This document shows, one piece after another, positions 23,904-32,774 of a stretch of DNA of 33,457 nt. Position 1 is the first letter of the stretch; each line of letters begins with the position of its first letter. This DNA comes from Oligoflexia bacterium (lineage in GTDB: Bacteria > Bdellovibrionota > Bacteriovoracia > Bacteriovoracales > Bacteriovoracaceae): the NCBI GenBank assembly GCA_015232015.1, contig JADGAM010000028.1:1-33457 (forward strand). The letters run 5' to 3'. A program made the position numbers and the translations under genes. The notes under the pieces are model-generated. The model was not told the DNA's origin, did not search any database, and saw only the letters and a list, made by a program, of their open reading frames with translations.

Positions 23904-24773
23904 ATGATCAAAAAAGAAATTAAAATATTTTTAATGTCTCTGAGTTACTTCACGAGAATACCAATATCTCAAAAAATAAATTTTTTTGATGAGTCTGAAA
24001 TTTCACACATTCTAAGATATTTTCCACTAATTGGTCTTCTCATTGCAATCAGCAGTTTTTTAGTATTTTATATTTCTCATATATTTTTAGGTATAACAAA
24101 TGAGATAGCAATAATATTAAGTGTGATTTTTTCTACGCTAATAACCGGGGCCTTACATGAAGATGGTCTGGCCGATAGTGCTGATGGGTTTGGCGGTGGT
24201 TACGGCGATAAAGAAAAAATATTACAAATCATGAAAGATTCTCGAATAGGTTCATACGGGGCCTTAGCGCTTATTTTTTCTCAACTATTAAAATTTTATT
24301 CTTTAAAAACAATTTCTCTTCCCTCTTCTGCTCCCTCTTCCTCTTATTCTTCCTCTTCACTTTCGTTAGAACATCTTTTTTTTGCACTAATTGTAGCTCA
24401 CACTCTCTCTCGTCTAATGGTATTTATTTATATTTTTGATAACAAAAATATAAATAATAATAATTTCAATCAACAACGACCTAATAGTAAATCACAGTCA
24501 GTAACTGCATCAGCAAATCTCAAAGATTTTTTAATTGCCATATTTATAACTATTACTGCATTAACTTGCCTAGGAATCTTTACAAAATTTTCCTTAATTG
24601 CGCTTGCTGCCTCTATAACATTTATCCTCTTTATTTACATATTCATTAAAAGATTTGTTAATAAAAGACTTGTTGGTTACGGATATACTGGAGATGTTTT
24701 AGGTGCTATTCAACAAATAATGGAGATCACCATTTATATTATTATCTCCAGCACACTCATAATAAAAAACTAA
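23904..24773 (+). CDS. cobS: Adenosylcobinamide-GDP ribazoletransferase
   Basis: 289 residues, an integral membrane enzyme joining adenosylcobinamide-GDP to alpha-ribazole in the last step of cobalamin assembly. Diagnostic segments are FTRIPI (N-terminus), GALHEDGLADSADGFGGGYG (about 81-100), KEKILQIMKDSRIGSYGALA and GYGYTGDVLGA near the C-terminus. Several membrane helices are evident. A Ser-rich stretch of about 20 residues (SLPSSAPSSSYSSSSLS) is an insertion compared with the usual 250-residue protein. Its stop overlaps the stop of the convergent PKD gene by four bases. The ribosome site is weak, suggesting coupling to cobT. Confidence 0.93.
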   Translation: MIKKEIKIFLMSLSYFTRIPISQKINFFDESEISHILRYFPLIGLLIAISSFLVFYISHIFLGITNEIAIILSVIFSTLITGALHEDGLADSADGFGGGYGDKEKILQIMKDSRIGSYGALALIFSQLLKFYSLKTISLPSSAPSSSYSSSSLSLEHLFFALIVAHTLSRLMVFIYIFDNKNINNNNFNQQRPNSKSQSVTASANLKDFLIAIFITITALTCLGIFTKFSLIALAASITFILFIYIFIKRFVNKRLVGYGYTGDVLGAIQQIMEITIYIIISSTLIIKN

Positions 24774-26785
24774 TTACATGGATTAAAGATCATATGATAT
24801 TGCAAGCTCGAAACACCATCAGCGCTATCAAGATTAATCATTGTAGCTTCACTTATATCTGAACTAATATAATTGTCTGCATTTAAACTTGTATTTACTC
24901 TTAAAATAACATCTTCTCCACACCCACTAGTACTATATTTTATATCACCAGAATTAAGTGTGAATGGTTCATCATAAATACTTTCAATTGTATATCCTGG
25001 TGAATATGATTTATTTATAGTTGGTCCCTGTATACCTGCAAAGAAGTGTTCTACATAAATTCGTGCAGTTCCTCTTCCTTGAATATAAACATTTCCTCTA
25101 TAATCAAATTTTGCAATCGATACAGTCTGTCCTTTGGGTACATGTACAGGTATGGCCATATTACAATTGCTACGTGCTGAATAGGTATTCGCATCTGCAG
25201 ATGCTACATAGTTATTAAATAAAATGCTGATCGCCTTATTATCCGGACTAAGTGTTACTGAGGTGTTGTAACCATCACAACTATCACCACTAAGTACTGG
25301 CGAACCTAAACGAATAGTATCTGTAAGAGGATATGATAAATCCAATATTTGAGTATATTCGTTTTTAGAGATAAGATTATTATTATCTTTTACTTTTAAT
25401 TTAACAGTTAAGTGTCCACCAATATTATATGTATGAGTTACAGTTGCCGTTGTTGTTGTTTGATTTTGTCCATCTCCAAAATCCCAAATGTAACTGGTAA
25501 CTGTACCATCAATATCACTTGAAGTGGCAGCATTAAATGTAATATTTGTTGGAGCAATAACATTAGTGAATGGCCCAATTACAAAAGAGGCCTCAGGACT
25601 ACTATCACTTACTACTATGCTTATGTTAGAGCTACTAACTCTATCTTTACTATCTGTAACAGTTAATCTTACAGTATAGGTATTAGGTATAGTATACATA
25701 TGAGAGGTAGTGGCATTCACTCCCTGATAGCTTTGACCATCACCAAATTCAATCTTATACAATTTAATAGTATCTCCAGGATAAACTGTTTTAGAATCTG
25801 TTGCATCAAAATTAATTTGATGATGAGTTAGTGTTCTTGAAAAATCTGTAGTGTATTTTAAAACAGGTAAAGGAGAACCATCTGAAACTGCAATTGTTTG
25901 AGTTAAGGTCCCAATTCTTCCCTCGTTATCATGAGCGCGAACTGTAATGTCGTAATTTCCTGCAGTAGTAAAAGTAAATTTTGTTGTTGGATCACTACTT
26001 TCTACAATATCAAATGCTCCTACAATTTTTAAATCATAAGAAACAATATTGGTTCCTGGATACTGAGAAATTGTATCAGCGGCACTAAAAGTTATTTCAC
26101 TATTTATAGCAGGAATTAGTGTTGCATGAGTTAGTTGTAATGCAACTTTAGGACGACCATCTGCTAATTCTACTGTCTTAGAAATTTGACCTTCACGTCC
26201 ACCATCATCTTTTACTTTTAATGTAACCACATGAGAACCAGGTAAATCAAAAAAATGTTCAAAGTTTGATACATCAGTGCCCCCCACTTCAGGAGTCGTT
26301 GAACCGAAACCTACATACCACTGATAATCTATAATCTTCGTTGCCTTGGGATGTTTTACCTTTGATGCTGATCCATTAAATGTTACTTTTTGAGGAGCTA
26401 ATGGATAGGGCAATTTATATTGAAAATCAAAAAATGCATCTGGAAAACCATCTTTTAATTCAAACGAATAACTTTTACTATTTTTTTGTCCTTTTTTATC
26501 TTCTACAGTTAATGTTACATTAATGGTACCAAACTTAACATAATCATGTTCAATTATTTGTGTTGTTGTAGTTTGATTTGAGCCATCTCCAAAATCCCAA
26601 GTATACTTTACTACACCCTTGTCATCACTCGCCTTACCTCCATCAAAGCTAACTTTACAAGGAACATACGTTACTTCTGGTAAAGTGTAACTAAAATCTG
26701 CTTTTGGTGCCTTATCACAGGAAATAAATGTAACTATAAAAATTAAATAAAAACATAGGAGTGTTAAATTTTTTTGCATGATCAT
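24770..26785 (-). CDS. PKD-repeat surface lipoprotein
   Basis: 671 residues from the ATG at 26785, preceded by AAGGA at five bases. The leader ends FISC, with lipidated C23. Five PKD-like domains follow to about residue 485; two have the classic core YTWDFGDGSNQTTTT (first) and YIWDFGDGQNQTTTT (last), and the middle ones are diverged (YQWYVGFGS, YDLKIVG, YKIEFGDGQ). The last 185 residues are a separate beta-rich domain with several Cys (SGDSCDGYN, SNCNMAI, GCGEDV). PKD domains mediate protein-protein or carbohydrate contact outside the cell. It likely acts as a surface adhesin or binding protein (inference). No catalytic domain is seen. Confidence 0.85.
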   Translation of the reverse strand: MIMQKNLTLLCFYLIFIVTFISCDKAPKADFSYTLPEVTYVPCKVSFDGGKASDDKGVVKYTWDFGDGSNQTTTTQIIEHDYVKFGTINVTLTVEDKKGQKNSKSYSFELKDGFPDAFFDFQYKLPYPLAPQKVTFNGSASKVKHPKATKIIDYQWYVGFGSTTPEVGGTDVSNFEHFFDLPGSHVVTLKVKDDGGREGQISKTVELADGRPKVALQLTHATLIPAINSEITFSAADTISQYPGTNIVSYDLKIVGAFDIVESSDPTTKFTFTTAGNYDITVRAHDNEGRIGTLTQTIAVSDGSPLPVLKYTTDFSRTLTHHQINFDATDSKTVYPGDTIKLYKIEFGDGQSYQGVNATTSHMYTIPNTYTVRLTVTDSKDRVSSSNISIVVSDSSPEASFVIGPFTNVIAPTNITFNAATSSDIDGTVTSYIWDFGDGQNQTTTTATVTHTYNIGGHLTVKLKVKDNNNLISKNEYTQILDLSYPLTDTIRLGSPVLSGDSCDGYNTSVTLSPDNKAISILFNNYVASADANTYSARSNCNMAIPVHVPKGQTVSIAKFDYRGNVYIQGRGTARIYVEHFFAGIQGPTINKSYSPGYTIESIYDEPFTLNSGDIKYSTSGCGEDVILRVNTSLNADNYISSDISEATMINLDSADGVSSLQYHMIFNPCN

Positions 26786-26809
26786 TTTGTTCCTTCTTAA
26801 ATTTATCAT

Positions 26810-27229
26810 TTACTAGTTATTTCTTTCTTATCTTTTTCAATCTCTTGAAATATTTTAGTCCTTAAATCTAAAAAACCTTTTAATGATTTATAATTATTTA
26901 CAATAAAATTAATAACTAATTGATATATAAAGCAGATTGTTGTTGAATTAAAAAATAATGTTATAATTTTTTTTTATTTATACACAAAAAAAATTGTCAC
27001 CTAAATAATTAAACATTAAACAAGCATCTGACACTAAAAAGAAAATAACTATTTGAATTTAATCATATAGATTAAATAAATTATTTTTAATATCACAATA
27101 AATTTCATAAAAAAAATAATGTTATATTATACTAAAGAGGTGTTCAAAAATAAATTGAACACCGACTAGCTTAAATTTTATGAAATATAATTTTTCAAAT
27201 CTTTTCTCTAAAAAAAAGCGAGGAATAAA
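26810..27229. other. Divergent AT-rich intergenic region with inverted repeat
   Basis: 420 bp between the PKD lipoprotein (minus) and the coiled-coil protein (plus). The sequence is almost wholly A and T with several A/T runs and no convincing ORF. Promoters for both genes must lie here. The one structured site is the inverted repeat at 27139-27163. Confidence 0.6.
27139..27163. promoter_or_regulatory. 9-bp perfect inverted repeat, possible operator or leader hairpin
   Basis: GGTGTTCAA (27139-27147) and TTGAACACC (27155-27163) with a seven-base A/T spacer, 67 bp before the start of the coiled-coil gene. The spacing suits a dimeric regulator. The TTGAAC core also occurs in the arms of the palindromic element at 9096-9275, so a relic of a mobile repeat is the alternative. 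Confidence 0.45.
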
Positions 27230-28969
27230 ATGTATAAATCACTATCTTCAATATTATCATTAATATCATTATCATCATCATCATTATTATTTCTACATTC
27301 TGTTTTGTTTTTATTTATAAGTACAAATTTTTGCACCATCATCTCCATTAAAGCATCTGAAGAAAGGCATTCTATCAGTTCTATTAATGGTCAGATCCAA
27401 GCTATAGACCAAACTTATAATAAAAATTTCAAAAAACTTAATGAACAAATAAATCTAAAACAACAAGCAATCACTAAACACACTAAAAAAATAGCTGAGT
27501 ATCAAGAAGCTCTAGATAAATATATTAAAGAAAACGAAACAGAGATTGCCAAATTAGGCCAACAATACAAGATACAAAAAGCACAGTGTGATGAAGCAGA
27601 AAATAAATTAAAAGAAGAGTACAAAGGAATGCTTAAGCAAAAAGAAATAATAGAATCAAATATTTTACGAGACGCTAGTTACAGAGACATAGATTTAAGA
27701 AAAAAACATACTGATGATCTTGCTCTTATGGATATTAATCAAGAAAAATATAGAGAAGAAAACGATGAACACATAAGGTACTTAGTTGTAAAAAAAGAAA
27801 ATGTTAACTCACTTTTTAGTAGCGAACGTGCACTGAAAAAAAAATTACAAACTGAAATTATTAAACGCAAAACAGATAAAGAAAAATTTATTGATAGTGA
27901 AGATAAGCAACTTAGAAAAACAACAGACGGATTTAATGCCGATCAAGAATATCTAGAAAATGATACAAACAAAAAAATGCATGATTTCGAAGAAAAGGCG
28001 AAAAGTGAATTAACTAAACAACAAGAAAAAATTTCTGAACTTGAAAAAGAAAATAAAGCTAAATTAAAAGTGATTGAAGAAGAAATCACACAACTTAAAA
28101 ATCTAAATGCTAGCGAAACTAGAAGAATAAGTGGCATAGAAATTCCATATCTTAATAGTAAAATTGAAAAATTAATTGGAAAAATTTTTGATAATCAAGG
28201 AAAGTGTAATGGATTAACTACAGAGAGAATAAATGCTATTAGTGGCCTTGGAAAAGAAATGTCACGCCTTATTGCTAACTCTGTATGCGCTCCTGCTGAA
28301 TTTCAAAATATCATTACTCAAAATAGAAAGTACTCTATTATTGGACACTATCGAAGCTCTGATAAATCTCAATTTTACTTTTCTTTTGATCCCTTTGATT
28401 CTTCAAAATATCCTCAAAAAATCAAATTTTCAGTTTTAGATGCCAATAATAAAATTAATAATACGTTAACATTTAGTCTCTACGCCGAAACCTATGAGAA
28501 ATTGTTTGAAAATGATGATAAATTTATTTTAAAAGGAATAACTGATAATGCTCATAGTATCGAATTGTCAGCGGAAAATAAAGATAAGGGAAAAACACGT
28601 GAAGTACTTATTAAAGTTAGAGGAACTCAAAATCAAGGTGAAGTTCAAATTTATAAATTTTATATTGATCTTACAACGAAACCTAGAAGTTTAAAAAAAT
28701 TCACCTATAAAACTCAATCTGATTGGGATTCTTTTTTTAATAGTAATCACATTATATATGAAAAAATTGGTAAAGTTAGTGATGGACTTGCTCTTTTAGA
28801 TAATGAAGGAAGAGTTCCAGCGGTGTATATTCAAGGTGAAACCAATATCAAAAAAATAATGGCATCCAGACGCACTATTGCTGAAATTATAAAAGTTAAC
28901 CCTGAACTGGCCGTAGATATTTATAAGGCATATAAATCATTGTACGTAGATCAAAAGCAAAAGCAATAA
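27230..28969 (+). CDS. Exported coiled-coil protein, unknown function
   Basis: 579 residues. The first 45 are a Ser/Leu-rich signal segment (LSLISLSSSSLLFLHSVLFL). Residues about 50-335 are highly charged with heptad spacing (for example NKKMHDFEEKAKSELTKQQE), a long parallel-type coiled coil. The C-terminal 220 residues (from about 360) are a globular, beta-rich domain starting YSIIGHYRSSDKSQFYFSF, which I do not recognise. GAGGAA precedes the ATG. It may span or scaffold the periplasm (inference). It converges on pta with 49 bp between. Confidence 0.75.
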   Translation: MYKSLSSILSLISLSSSSLLFLHSVLFLFISTNFCTIISIKASEERHSISSINGQIQAIDQTYNKNFKKLNEQINLKQQAITKHTKKIAEYQEALDKYIKENETEIAKLGQQYKIQKAQCDEAENKLKEEYKGMLKQKEIIESNILRDASYRDIDLRKKHTDDLALMDINQEKYREENDEHIRYLVVKKENVNSLFSSERALKKKLQTEIIKRKTDKEKFIDSEDKQLRKTTDGFNADQEYLENDTNKKMHDFEEKAKSELTKQQEKISELEKENKAKLKVIEEEITQLKNLNASETRRISGIEIPYLNSKIEKLIGKIFDNQGKCNGLTTERINAISGLGKEMSRLIANSVCAPAEFQNIITQNRKYSIIGHYRSSDKSQFYFSFDPFDSSKYPQKIKFSVLDANNKINNTLTFSLYAETYEKLFENDDKFILKGITDNAHSIELSAENKDKGKTREVLIKVRGTQNQGEVQIYKFYIDLTTKPRSLKKFTYKTQSDWDSFFNSNHIIYEKIGKVSDGLALLDNEGRVPAVYIQGETNIKKIMASRRTIAEIIKVNPELAVDIYKAYKSLYVDQKQKQ

Positions 28970-28979
28970 ATGCGTCTCC

Positions 28980-29005
28980 TCTGTTTCTCTATTCTGTTTC
29001 TCTAT
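28980..29005. repeat. Exact 13-bp tandem duplication between convergent genes
   Basis: tctgtttctctat occurs at 28980-28992 and 28993-29005, in the 49-bp gap between the coiled-coil gene and pta. Confidence 0.9.
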
Positions 29006-29018
29006 ATAGATTATAGAT

Positions 29019-30017
29019 TTAAATAGATTTAACACTACAAGCAGCAATTACATTTACAATATCATCAACACTACAACCACGAGAGAGATCATTAAATGGT
29101 TTTGCAAGACCTTGAGACAAAGGTCCGAAGGCCACTGCATTTGCAAGCCGTTGTACAAGTTTATAACCAATATTACCGGCCTGTAGATCTGGAAACACTA
29201 AAACATTGGCGTGTCCCGCGATGCTACTTCCAGGGGCCTTACTTTTACCAACACTTGGAACTATGGCCGCATCTACTTGAAGTTCACCATCAATTGCTAA
29301 GTCTGGTCTCTTAACTTTAACTAAATGAGTGGCCTCAATAACTTTATCAACTGCCTCACTCTTTGCACTTCCTTTTGTAGAGAAAGAAAGCATGGCAATT
29401 TTTGGTTCATCGCCAACCAAGGCCTTTCTACTATCAGCTGTAGCAATAGCAATGTCAGCTAACTCTTCTGCATTTGGATTAGGGATAATCGCACAGTCTG
29501 CGAAGAAAAGATTAACCTCTTTTTGATCTAAATACTCTGGAATAATCATTGAAAAAAAGCTTGATACTATTGAAACACCTTTGGCCTTACCAATTAAATG
29601 AAAGGCCGCCAACATCACATCACCTGTTGAATTTACTGCTCCTGCCACTCCTCCATCAGCAATGCCTCGTCTAACCATCATAGCTCCATAAAAAAGTTCA
29701 TTACTCATTCTCTCACATGCTTCTGCTTGAGTAATGCCTTTATGTTTTCTTATCTCAAAATACTCTTTAGAGTATTCATCTAATTGTGGAGACCTAGTAG
29801 GATCAATTATAGGTGTATGAGAAAGATCTATCCCTAGATCTTTGGCCTTGTTTTTAATAACTTGCTCATTCCCAAGTAATGTAATTTTAGCAATCTTTTC
29901 TCTATGAACAAAATCAGCGGCCTTAATCATTCGTTCATCTGTACCTTCTGGGAGTACAATGTGTTTTAAATTTTTTTTGGCCTTGGTACGAATACTTTCA
30001 ATAAATGATGCAGACAT
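29019..30017 (-). CDS. pta: Phosphate acetyltransferase
   Basis: 332 residues, the short single-domain form. Typical blocks are IVLPEGTDERMIKAADF near the N-terminus, GAMMVRRGIADGGVAGAVNS (about 130-149), FADCAIIPNPNAEELADIA, MLSFSTKGSA and the C-terminal ANVLVFPDLQAGNIGYKL with ALGPLSQGL-like AFGPLSQGLAKP. It exchanges acetyl between CoA and phosphate. It is downstream of ackA in the same operon (105 bp apart), completing acetate overflow or acetate activation. GGAG precedes the ATG. Confidence 0.95.
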   Translation of the reverse strand: MSASFIESIRTKAKKNLKHIVLPEGTDERMIKAADFVHREKIAKITLLGNEQVIKNKAKDLGIDLSHTPIIDPTRSPQLDEYSKEYFEIRKHKGITQAEACERMSNELFYGAMMVRRGIADGGVAGAVNSTGDVMLAAFHLIGKAKGVSIVSSFFSMIIPEYLDQKEVNLFFADCAIIPNPNAEELADIAIATADSRKALVGDEPKIAMLSFSTKGSAKSEAVDKVIEATHLVKVKRPDLAIDGELQVDAAIVPSVGKSKAPGSSIAGHANVLVFPDLQAGNIGYKLVQRLANAVAFGPLSQGLAKPFNDLSRGCSVDDIVNVIAACSVKSI

Positions 30018-30101
30018 CTTAACTTCTCCTAAATAAAAATATATAAAATATAAAATATAATAAAATAAAAAATAATTCTTTTTAAAAAAATAAATTTAAA
30101 A

Positions 30102-30137
30102 AAACTAAATGATTCTTCTAAACTAAATAATTCCTCT
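30102..30137. repeat. 18-bp near-exact tandem duplication across the ackA stop codon
   Basis: aaactaaatgattcttct (30102-30119) is followed by aaactaaataattcctct (30120-30137), two differences in 18. The second copy contains the last codons and stop of ackA. Confidence 0.75.
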
Positions 30138-31370
30138 AATACAAAGAACTGTATCTCTAGCAATCATTAATTCCTCATTGGTTGGTATTACGATTGTTTT
30201 AACTTTAGCATCGCTTGTAGAAATATCAGATATTTCATCTCTATTTTTTCCAAGCACTCCATGATTTCTATTATTTTTACTATTCTCAATTTTTATACCT
30301 AAAAATTCCATTCCATTAGTTGAAAGCTCTCTTACTACTGATGAATTCTCTCCAATTCCTCCAGTAAACACAATGGCGTCTGCACCACCTAGCGCACTCA
30401 TATAAGCACCAATGTATTTTTTGAGACGATAACAATACATATCTATTGCAAGAGTTGCTCTTTTGTGACCTTTTTCTCTAGCTTCCTCAATCTCTCTCAA
30501 ATCATTAGTGAGCCCTGAAACTCCAAGGAATCCACTCTTTTTATTTAATAATGAATCCACATCTTGAGCGGATAATTTTTCTTTATTCATAATATGTATT
30601 ACAACTGCAGGATCGATATCACCTGTTCGTGTACCCATCATTAGGCCTTCTAATGGCGTATGTCCCATAGAGGTATCAATAGATTTTCCTCCTAAAACTG
30701 CAGCTGCGCTGCAACCATTTCCTAAGTGAAGAGTAACTATTTTTGACCTACTCTCCTCTAGGCCTAAAAATTCAATTGCTTTGGCGGTAACATAACGATG
30801 AGAAGTTCCATGAAAACCATAACGACGAATTTTATGTTTGGTATAAAGTTCATAGGGAAGTGGATACATGAAAGTATAATCTGGAATGCTGTAATGAAAA
30901 CCGGTATCAAATACAGCTATATGAGGAATGTTTGGAAAAAAATCTTTGGCCACACTAATACCTTTTAAATTTTGCGGATTATGAAGTGGTGCAAAGTCAG
31001 AGCACGCCTCTACCTCTCTTAAGACTTCATTATTTATTATAACCGACTTAGAAAAAGCTTCTCCTCCGTGCACTACTCTATGACCTACGCCATTAATCTC
31101 ATTAAGACTGTTTAGTATCTTAGGATTACTGCCTGTTAAAATATCCACAATATGTTTAAGTGCTTCTGTATGATTGGCCACCGGAAGAATTTTCTTGGAA
31201 TCAAAACCAGCATCGGTATTAAAACGCACAATAGAATCATTTAAACCTATCTTTTCAACAATTCCTCTTACGATACTACAATCCTTGTTTTGTTTTATAA
31301 GATCAGTATCTGTTTCAATAACGTCAAATTTAATAGATGAGCTTCCGCAATTTAGAGTTAAAATTTTCAT
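30123..31370 (-). CDS. ackA: Acetate kinase
   Basis: 415 residues from the ATG at 31370, six bases after AGGAAG; an upstream GTG would overlap the ribosome site. Conserved blocks are ILTLNCGSSSIKFDV at the N-terminus, GHRVVHGGEAF, AVFDTGFHYSIPDY, RRYGFHGTSHRYV, LGNGCSAAAV, MGHTPLEGLMMGTRTGDID and FTGGIGENSSVVR. It converts acetyl phosphate and ADP to acetate and ATP in the cytoplasm. First gene of an ackA-pta operon. The segment from about 370 is slightly expanded (IENSKNNRNHGVLGKNRDEI). Confidence 0.96.
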   Translation of the reverse strand: MKILTLNCGSSSIKFDVIETDTDLIKQNKDCSIVRGIVEKIGLNDSIVRFNTDAGFDSKKILPVANHTEALKHIVDILTGSNPKILNSLNEINGVGHRVVHGGEAFSKSVIINNEVLREVEACSDFAPLHNPQNLKGISVAKDFFPNIPHIAVFDTGFHYSIPDYTFMYPLPYELYTKHKIRRYGFHGTSHRYVTAKAIEFLGLEESRSKIVTLHLGNGCSAAAVLGGKSIDTSMGHTPLEGLMMGTRTGDIDPAVVIHIMNKEKLSAQDVDSLLNKKSGFLGVSGLTNDLREIEEAREKGHKRATLAIDMYCYRLKKYIGAYMSALGGADAIVFTGGIGENSSVVRELSTNGMEFLGIKIENSKNNRNHGVLGKNRDEISDISTSDAKVKTIVIPTNEELMIARDTVLCIRGII

Positions 31371-31632
31371 GCACACTTCCTTTAAGCTTCGGGAAAAATT
31401 ATTAATTTTTAAATATACCTTAAATAAATATATCTTAATTTAATTCTAATTTAATTTAATTTAACAACTATATTATTTATGTCCCTACGTCAAAAACATT
31501 GTTATTTTCATATTGTGAATTGTCTGCAATTTAACTGTAGTTTAAATGGAAATTGTACTGTAAAATTTGTATTAAAAATTTTAGAATACAGTTGTTTTAA
31601 AAAATTCAAAATTTTAATCAAGGATCTAAATT

Positions 31633-32679
31633 ATGGTGTGGCAATACTCTAACAAAACTAAGCAACTATTTATGGATGCAGTTCAAGGAAAAGCAGGAAC
31701 TCACCTTGGAGAAATTCAAAATCCAGATGGAACTGGGGAACATGGTTCAATTGCTTGCGGAGATGCAATGCGCTTTAGCTTCAGAGTAAAAAAACATGAT
31801 TCAGATCCATTACAGGACATAATAACTGAAGTAAAGTATCTAACATTTGGTTGCACTTCCGCTATTGCTTCCTCGGAAGCGTTATGTGCTTTGATTGAAC
31901 AAAAACAACATACTCCACTAACAGCGCTTAAAATAACCAATAAAGATATTGCTGATTATCTTGATGGGTTACCTGATCAAAAAATTCATTGTTCTGTTAT
32001 GGGTGCTGAAGCGCTAGAAGATGCAGTGATTGATTGGGCCCAAAAAAGGGGCGTGAATTTAAAACCATATGGAATAAATATTCATCGTCAAAATTTAGAA
32101 GAGGATCATGGAAAAGTGATTTGCCAATGTTTTTCACTAACAAATACTTATATTCGTAAAAAGATTATTGAATTAAATTTGCACTCAATTACAGATATTA
32201 CAAATGCTATTAAAGCAGGCGGTGCATGTGGTTCTTGTCATCACAGTCCAGGAGGGCTTCAAGACTTACTTGATGAGATATGGGGGCGCATTTCCGAAAA
32301 CAGTAACAATAACAGTAACAGTAACAACAATATTAAAAATAATATTAACAATACTCAAGCAAAGGAAAAAAGTATGAGTGAATCCTCAATTGATAAAAAT
32401 AATAATAGTACAGAAAACACTGACAGTGACAATAAAACAAAACTCTCCCCTTATCAGATTGGAAAGAAAGTAGAAGAAGTTGTTAATCAAAAGATTAGAC
32501 CTGCTCTGGCCCGAGATGGTGGTGATATGGAAGTTGTAGATATCAAGGAAAATATTGTTTATTGTCGCTTGATGGGTGCTTGTAGAGGATGTATGGGTGC
32601 TACTATGACTTTAAAAATGATGGTAGAAAGACTTTTAAAAGAAGAAGTTGATGAAAATATAAAAGTTATTTCAGTATAG
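31633..32679 (+). CDS. nifU: NifU-type iron-sulfur cluster scaffold
   Basis: 348 residues with the three NifU modules. An IscU-like scaffold has C42-x-D44 (ACGDAMRF), C74 and C120. A BFD-like [2Fe-2S] module has C164 and C166 (ICQCF) with C199 and C202 (GACGSC). A C-terminal Nfu domain has C317 and C320 (GACRGCMGA). The linker at about 221-270 is an Asn/Ser-rich low-complexity run absent from the classical protein. With the adjacent nifS it would assemble Fe-S clusters. No other nif gene is visible, so a housekeeping role as in Helicobacter is more likely than nitrogen fixation (inference). AAGGA precedes the ATG. Confidence 0.95.
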   Translation: MVWQYSNKTKQLFMDAVQGKAGTHLGEIQNPDGTGEHGSIACGDAMRFSFRVKKHDSDPLQDIITEVKYLTFGCTSAIASSEALCALIEQKQHTPLTALKITNKDIADYLDGLPDQKIHCSVMGAEALEDAVIDWAQKRGVNLKPYGINIHRQNLEEDHGKVICQCFSLTNTYIRKKIIELNLHSITDITNAIKAGGACGSCHHSPGGLQDLLDEIWGRISENSNNNSNSNNNIKNNINNTQAKEKSMSESSIDKNNNSTENTDSDNKTKLSPYQIGKKVEEVVNQKIRPALARDGGDMEVVDIKENIVYCRLMGACRGCMGATMTLKMMVERLLKEEVDENIKVISV

Positions 32680-32703
32680 TATATGTATATTAACCTGCAA
32701 TGG

Positions 32704-32774
32704 CCAATAACCAATAACCAATAACCAGTAAGCAGTAAAATGGGCATTAAATGAACAGTGAAATGAGCAGTGAA
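32704..32774 (+). repeat. 7-bp repeats and duplicated start region before nifS
   Basis: Three exact ccaataa units (32704-32724) and two variants (ccagtaa, gcagtaa) run to 32738. From the nifS start, atgaacagtgaa (32751-32762) is followed by atgagcagtgaa (32763-32774), 11 of 12 bases the same, so the first four codons are doubled and two in-frame ATGs result. Confidence 0.8.

Noticed and set aside
23875..23905. AGGGCCCT palindrome between cobT and cobS as an end of the 9096-type element
   Set aside because: Only the first few bases match; there is no partner end or inverted repeat nearby.
29096..29526. Plus-strand open frames opposite pta
   Set aside because: The minus strand encodes an unmistakable phosphate acetyltransferase across the same bases.
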